DNA of 10,240 nt from Collinsella sp. Lineage in GTDB: Bacteria > Actinomycetota > Coriobacteriia > Coriobacteriales > Coriobacteriaceae. The DNA lies in NCBI GenBank assembly GCA_014871545.1, contig WGSR01000041.1, forward strand, positions 1 through 10,240. The letters run 5' to 3'. Shown here one piece after another: positions 6,972 through 10,240 of this stretch. The position numbers and the translations under genes are program-made. Below the pieces are notes generated by a model. That model made no database searches. It saw only the letters and a program-made list of their open reading frames with translations, and was not told the DNA's origin. Position 1 is the first letter of the stretch, and each line of letters opens with the position of its first letter.

Positions 6972-8378
6972 ATGCGCCAAAACGGATCCAACTTAAACGG
7001 GCGTTCGGGCGCGCGTCCGACGGCGCGCCGCGATCTGGGGCAGCTGCCCAGCGGTCAGCGCAAGCGTCACCGTAAGCCCGGCGCGATGTATCTCAACCAT
7101 AGCCGCGGCTTTAGCGACCGCAGCGCTCGCATCGGCAACGGCCGTACGCCCCGTCGTTCGTTTCGCCTGCCCTATGCGCTCATCGCCGTGGGTTGCGCAC
7201 TCGTGCTGTTTATCGCTGCCGTCGTGGGCTACGTCAACCGCAGCGTGGACGTGGAGCTCAACGGCCAGAAGACCGCAGTGCGCGTCGGCTCTACGCTACA
7301 AAACCTCATCGACGACCAGGAGTTGACTGACACCTACGACGCAGGCGACCTGCTAGCCGTCGATGACAGCGTGCTCAAGCGCCATGGGGGCGAAAAGCTG
7401 TCGGTGAAGGTCGACGGCAAGCGCGTGAAGCAGGGCAAATGGGATAGCCGCGAACTTGAGGGTGGCGAGAAGGTGACGGTCAAGGATGGCCGTAACACCT
7501 ACGAGAAGCACGAGGTTCAGGCTACGGTTATCGAGCCCAAGCTCAAGGTCGAGGGCACGGGCGCTATCGAGTATGTGCAGACGTGGGGTGTCCAGGGCCG
7601 CTCCGAGGTGTGGGTTGGTGAGCAGTCGGGCAAGACGCAGGACCGCGGCGAGGTTGTGCCCGCCACCGATTGCGTCGTTGCGTGCGCCAGCGTGGCGCCC
7701 AAGGGCAACAAAAAGTACGTGGCGCTGACGTTTGACGAGGGTCCGAGCGGCGCCACCAAGCAGATCTTGCAGGTGCTCAAGGAAAAGGGCGTCACCGCGA
7801 CGTTCTTCCTTTCGGGCGATGCGGCCGAGGCCTCGCCTGCCACGGCCAAGGCGATTGTCGACGCCGGGTGCGAGATCGGATCCAACAGCTACAGCGACGA
7901 TTCGCTCAAGGGTCAGGACCGTGAGGCAGTACGCGAACAGATCACGAAAGGCACCGATGCGATTAAGTCGGCGACCGGCGTGAAGACGATGCTACTGCGT
8001 GCTCCCTACGCTGCCTTTGACGAGCAAAACTGGATTGATGCGATGGACCTGGTCTCCGCCGTGGTCTCGTGGAATATTGACTCGGGCGACTGGCTGCTCA
8101 ACGGTGCCGACGAGCAAGTCTCGACGGTGCTCGATTCGGTGACGCCGGGCAATATCGTGCTGCTCACCGATAGAGACGAATGCGCCGAGCAGACACTCGA
8201 GGCGCTGCCGCAGATTATCGACGGCCTCATTGCCGACGGCTACAAGATCGTGACGCTCAGCGACCTGGTCAAGACGGACACGGCATTGAGCAAAAAGCTC
8301 ACCTCGCTGACGAAGGTCACCATGCCCAAGGACGCCGTGTTCCCCCAACCTGCCGAGGACGAAGACACCACAGAGTAA
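6972..8378 (+). CDS. Membrane-anchored NodB-fold protein (degenerate polysaccharide deacetylase) with DUF348-like region
   Basis: This is a 468-residue type II membrane protein. A basic cytoplasmic N terminus (1-66) precedes one membrane helix (about 67-88). Extracytoplasmic ubiquitin-like beta segments follow (about 91-190; SVDVELNGQKTAVRVGSTLQ resembles DUF348), then a NodB/polysaccharide deacetylase fold (about 248-435). The fold motifs are recognisable but altered: TFDDG is TFDEG (253-257), HSxxH is NSYSD (305-309), RPPY is RAPY (343-346), the W-x-x-D-S-G-D-W motif is kept (367-374), and the last LxH is LLT (397-399). The usual Asp-His-His metal ligands and the catalytic His are therefore replaced. 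An active deacetylase would trim N-acetyl groups from peptidoglycan or other glycans; this one is probably a pseudoenzyme or has changed chemistry. The ATG at 6972 follows GGGGAGGG (6961-6968) at 3-base spacing. No room for a promoter exists between the preceding terminator and the start. Confidence 0.88.
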   Translation: MRQNGSNLNGRSGARPTARRDLGQLPSGQRKRHRKPGAMYLNHSRGFSDRSARIGNGRTPRRSFRLPYALIAVGCALVLFIAAVVGYVNRSVDVELNGQKTAVRVGSTLQNLIDDQELTDTYDAGDLLAVDDSVLKRHGGEKLSVKVDGKRVKQGKWDSRELEGGEKVTVKDGRNTYEKHEVQATVIEPKLKVEGTGAIEYVQTWGVQGRSEVWVGEQSGKTQDRGEVVPATDCVVACASVAPKGNKKYVALTFDEGPSGATKQILQVLKEKGVTATFFLSGDAAEASPATAKAIVDAGCEIGSNSYSDDSLKGQDREAVREQITKGTDAIKSATGVKTMLLRAPYAAFDEQNWIDAMDLVSAVVSWNIDSGDWLLNGADEQVSTVLDSVTPGNIVLLTDRDECAEQTLEALPQIIDGLIADGYKIVTLSDLVKTDTALSKKLTSLTKVTMPKDAVFPQPAEDEDTTE

Positions 8379-8426
8379 CCACAGAGTAGTCATTGGGTAG
8401 TCATTTAAGAACGTCCCCAATGACTA
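8368..8426. repeat. Short tandem and inverted repeats after the deacetylase-like gene (REP-like)
   Basis: CCACAGAGTA occurs at 8368-8377 and 8379-8388, and TAGTCATT at 8387-8394 and 8398-8405, both with an 11-base period. TAGTCATTGGG (8387-8397) and CCCAATGACTA (8416-8426) form a perfect 11-bp inverted repeat around an 18-base loop. The block begins inside the last codons of the preceding gene. No T tract follows, so it does not look like an intrinsic terminator. A dispersed REP-type element is a possible explanation. Confidence 0.55.
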
Positions 8427-8500
8427 TGTCACGGATGCGTCAGCGTTTGGTATGCCTGCAATGTGCAGCGCATAAATTCGGCGCCACGGCGCGATGCTGA

Positions 8501-8509
8501 TGCTATAGT
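8501..8509 (+). promoter_or_regulatory. Extended -10 promoter of the MgtE-like gene leader
   Basis: TGCTATAGT is an extended -10 (TGn followed by TATAGT). No convincing -35 is present 16-18 bases upstream. The predicted start near 8516 coincides with GGATA, the 5' strand of the stem that can close the leader RNA, which supports the promoter call. The sequence between the repeat block and this promoter shows no other recognised element. Confidence 0.55.
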
Positions 8510-8545
8510 TACTGCGGATAACAAGGGTCAAGAGAAAGGTTACAG

Positions 8546-8578
8546 GTGAAATCCAAACCTCGACCATACAGTCGATGA
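8546..8578 (+). CDS. Possible 10-codon leader peptide MKSKPRPYSR
   Basis: A GTG at 8546 is followed by nine sense codons and TGA at 8576-8578, encoding a basic, proline-containing peptide (MKSKPRPYSR). GAAAGG (8534-8539) lies 6 bases upstream. The ORF lies inside the folded leader, and its stop codon lies within the 3' arm of the 8522-8585 stem, so translating ribosomes would disrupt the fold. Short proline-containing leader peptides are known upstream of magnesium transporter genes (mgtL in Salmonella), which is the only functional analogy. An ORF this short can occur by chance. Confidence 0.3.
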   Translation: MKSKPRPYSR

Positions 8579-8665
8579 CCCCTTGCAGGTGCTTCTTGCG
8601 CATGCACGGGGTGTGAGCGCCGAGCGGTGTGCCGCCCGCGCATGCGTATACATATCCAGAAGCCC

Positions 8666-8697
8666 CCGGACGCCGCGCGCGCGGCCGCGTCCGGAGG
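8666..8697 (+). promoter_or_regulatory. Hairpin partly covering the Shine-Dalgarno sequence
   Basis: An 8-bp G+C-rich stem (8666-8673 with 8687-8694) ends on the first two bases of GGAGG (8693-8697). There is no U run after it, which argues against termination and for control of translation initiation. The same GGAGG is correctly placed for the short ORF at 8705 rather than for the MgtE-like start. Confidence 0.45.
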
Positions 8698-8704
8698 AAT
8701 TATG

Positions 8705-8734
8705 ATGGGGAGCACCATTGAATTATCTGAGTGA
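8705..8734 (+). CDS. Possible 9-codon upstream ORF overlapping the MgtE-like start
   Basis: The ATG at 8705 (or 8702) is placed 7 (or 4) bases after the strong GGAGG at 8693-8697 and encodes MGSTIELSE, ending at TGA 8732-8734. It overlaps the TTG start of the MgtE-like gene (8718) in another frame, and its stop lies 1 base before an in-frame ATG of that gene (8736). This arrangement permits translational coupling or reinitiation. It may also be fortuitous. Confidence 0.3.
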   Translation: MGSTIELSE

Positions 8735-10240
8735 GATGCTCAAACTGCCGGTCTTGGACGTCGATGGCGAAAAGCTCGGCGTTGTGAACGATTTTGGCAT
8801 TGCTACCGGCGAAGTTTTTCCGCACGTGACGTCGCTCGCGTTCCGCGGACCCGGCAAGACGCCGTTTATGATCAGCTGGCGCAAATGGGTCGACCGTATC
8901 GACGAGACAGGTGTACACCTTAAGACGTCGGCCACCGAAATCCGTTTTTCGTACCTGCAGCCGACCGAACTCTTGCTTGCCCGCGACGTGCTCAACAAGC
9001 AGATCGTCGACACGCAGGGCATGAAAGTCGTGCGCGTAAACGACATCAAGTTTTCCATGTCGGGCGAAAATCAGCTGCGCCTGCTGGGCGCCGAAGTGGG
9101 CGCCCGCGGTCTGCTACGCGCGATCAGCCCCGCACTCGAGCATATCGTCGAAGGCTTTATGAAGCACCTGGGCAAGCCGCTCAGTGAGGACATCATCGCT
9201 TGGTCCTACATGGACCTGCTCGACCGCTCGACCAAGAACATTCAACTCTCGGTGTCGCATAAGACGCTCGGCGAGCTGCACCCTGCCGACATCGCCGACA
9301 TTATCGAGCAGCTCGACCCGCGCCTGCGTGCGCAGGTGTTTGCACAGCTCGATACTGCCCAGGCCGCCGAGGCCATCTCGGAGTTCGACGACGACGAGCT
9401 TATGACCGAGATGCTCGAGGGCCTGTCCGACACGGACGCATCGTCGATGCTGGCCATGATGGACCCGGACGATGCAGCCGACCTGATCGACGAGCTCGAT
9501 TACGAGAAGGCCGAGAAGCTCCTGCGCCTGATGGGCGTCAAGGAGGAGAAGGCGATTCGTAACCTGCTGGGGTATGAGGACAATACCGCCGGCCGCATCA
9601 TGACCTCGGAGTTTGTCTCCCTGCCCGCTACGGCAACGGTCGGTGACGCCATCGAGGCGATTCGCGAGCTCGACGAGGACTTCGAGAGCGTCTACTACGT
9701 CTATACCGAGGATCCGAGCGGCATGCTGACCGGCGTGCTTTCGCTGCGCACGCTGATCGTAGCCGACCGCGACGCCACGCTGGGTCAGCTGGCCTATCGC
9801 GACCTGGTCTATGTGTCGCCCGACGAGGACCAGGAAGACGTGACGGACGAGATGACCAAGTACGACCTGGTTGCCATCCCTGTCTGCGACGAGAACCGTC
9901 ATATCCTGGGTATCGTAACCTTCGACGACGCCATGGATGTTATCGCCGAGGAGCATCAGGAGGACCTGCAGATCGCCGGTGTCGGCTCGGGCGATAGCGC
10001 GTCGGACGACTCGACGAACGTGCTCAGCTGGTTTGTGCATCGCCAGTACTGGGTTGTCGTGTGGGGCATCGCCTCGTGCATCATGGCAACGGTGCTGGGG
10101 ACGGCGCTGGGCTCCGCGCATTTGGTGGTGTTCCCCATGTGCGCCATGCCGCTCGTGTTGCTGGCTGCCTCGCGTATGGTGTCGTTCGTCAAGAACTACT
10201 TCCTGGAGTATGACGGTCACGACGACGAGCCCAAGCCGTA
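8718..10240 (+). CDS. PRC-barrel/MgtE_N/CBS protein with short membrane tail (partial at right edge)
   Basis: This frame stays open for 507 codons. Two PRC-barrel-like domains come first (about 1-84, with LPVLDVDGEKLGVVNDFG, and about 85-140, with RDVLNKQIVDTQG). Then come an MgtE N-terminal superhelical domain (about 175-288; GELHPADIADIIEQLDP and the DPDDAADLIDEL repeat) and a CBS pair (about 291-420; AGRIMTSEFVSLPATATVGDA). Only two hydrophobic helices follow (about 441-460 and 467-487), then a charged tail ending DDEPKP. The next codon starts with TA and may be the stop. MgtE magnesium channels have five helices, so this looks like the magnesium-sensing cytosolic part without the pore, perhaps controlling a partner transporter encoded beyond the window. 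I place the start at TTG 8718, with GGGGAG (8707-8712) 5 bases upstream; ATG 8736 is the alternative. Confidence 0.85.
   Translation, partial: MNYLSEMLKLPVLDVDGEKLGVVNDFGIATGEVFPHVTSLAFRGPGKTPFMISWRKWVDRIDETGVHLKTSATEIRFSYLQPTELLLARDVLNKQIVDTQGMKVVRVNDIKFSMSGENQLRLLGAEVGARGLLRAISPALEHIVEGFMKHLGKPLSEDIIAWSYMDLLDRSTKNIQLSVSHKTLGELHPADIADIIEQLDPRLRAQVFAQLDTAQAAEAISEFDDDELMTEMLEGLSDTDASSMLAMMDPDDAADLIDELDYEKAEKLLRLMGVKEEKAIRNLLGYEDNTAGRIMTSEFVSLPATATVGDAIEAIRELDEDFESVYYVYTEDPSGMLTGVLSLRTLIVADRDATLGQLAYRDLVYVSPDEDQEDVTDEMTKYDLVAIPVCDENRHILGIVTFDDAMDVIAEEHQEDLQIAGVGSGDSASDDSTNVLSWFVHRQYWVVVWGIASCIMATVLGTALGSAHLVVFPMCAMPLVLLAASRMVSFVKNYFLEYDGHDDEPKP

Larger units (their letters stand above)
8516..8701 (+). 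ncRNA. Structured 5' leader of the MgtE-like gene (candidate cis-regulatory RNA)
   Basis: Several nested pairings can be read directly. GGATA (8516-8520) pairs with TATCC (8653-8657) and encloses the whole. CAAGGGTCA (8522-8530) pairs with TGACCCCTTG (8576-8585) with one bulged C, and within it AGGTT (8537-8541) pairs with AACCT (8556-8560) and TCGAC (8560-8564) with GTCGA (8571-8575). These last two helices compete for base 8560. TGCGCATGC (8597-8605) pairs with GCATGCGTA (8640-8648) with one G-U, continued by CGGG/CCCG and capped by CGG-TGTG-CCG. Downstream, CCGGACGC (8666-8673) and GCGTCCGG (8687-8694) form an 8-bp hairpin whose 3' arm overlaps GGAGG (8693-8697), a plausible switch that hides a ribosome binding site. 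This is aptamer-plus-platform architecture, but I recognise no known riboswitch consensus. Confidence 0.5.

Noticed and set aside
8537..8560. GGTGAAATCC in the leader resembles part of the cobalamin riboswitch core
   Set aside because: The flanking conserved cobalamin elements (the pairing around the motif, the CCCGC-ACUG segment and the 3' AGCCA-type box) are absent, and the downstream gene is magnesium-related.
8666..8694. Intrinsic terminator in the leader
   Set aside because: The hairpin is followed by AGGAATTATG rather than a U run and overlaps a Shine-Dalgarno sequence, so control of translation fits better.
8516..8701. M-box (ykoK) magnesium riboswitch
   Set aside because: Expected because of the downstream MgtE-like gene, but the GUUAGGUGAGGCUCC, AACGCC and AAAGCUC elements that I remember are not present. 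A covariance-model search would be decisive.

Overview
The window is G+C-rich DNA, densely packed with genes and carrying strong GGAGG-type ribosome binding sites. The gene content is a DUF362 ferredoxin protein, a haemolysin III/PAQR protein, a CNNM/CorC-type protein, a YtxH plus PRC-barrel pair, a DUF348-like/NodB-like membrane protein and a PRC-MgtE_N-CBS protein. Together these suggest a Gram-positive Actinomycetota genome, probably Coriobacteriia and possibly Collinsella. That assignment is recollection and inference; no rRNA or marker gene is present. I see no insertion sequence, integrase, CRISPR array or tRNA, so this looks like ordinary chromosomal backbone with some unusual proteins and one notable leader region.

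Layout. Positions 76-1281 (+) encode a DUF362 iron-sulfur protein. A bidirectional terminator (1329-1367) lies between it and a convergent membrane-anchored alpha/beta hydrolase (1445-2410, -). A divergent intergenic region of about 190 bases with promoter and dyad elements leads to a haemolysin III/PAQR protein (2597-3280, +). Next come a CNNM/CBS/CorC_HlyC protein (3387-4760, +) and, 24 bases later, a 277-residue protein (4785-5618, +). The front half of that protein looks like the N-terminal domain of cyanophycin synthetase without its catalytic domains. A new promoter at about 5698 starts a two-gene unit, YtxH protein (5755-6144) and PRC-barrel protein (6144-6899), which overlap by one base and end in a terminator (6921-6957). 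Almost on top of that terminator starts a membrane-anchored NodB-fold protein (6972-8378) whose metal-binding and catalytic residues are nearly all replaced.

Positions 8379-8717 hold no large gene but are full of structure: short tandem and inverted repeats, an extended -10 promoter, a leader of about 180 bases that can fold into nested stems, a possible 10-codon leader peptide, a hairpin whose 3' arm runs into a Shine-Dalgarno sequence, and a second short upstream ORF. This precedes a gene running to the right edge (8718-10240, +) for two PRC-barrels, an MgtE_N domain, a CBS pair and apparently only two membrane helices, with no sign of the usual five-helix MgtE pore.

Two of the proteins belong to families tied to magnesium or divalent-cation homeostasis (CNNM/CorC and MgtE-like). 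The leader before the MgtE-like gene is the best candidate for an undescribed regulatory element: it has the layout of a riboswitch or peptide attenuator but does not match the M-box or cobalamin consensus as I remember them. The other candidates for novelty are the stand-alone cyanophycin-synthetase-like domain and the NodB pseudoenzyme.
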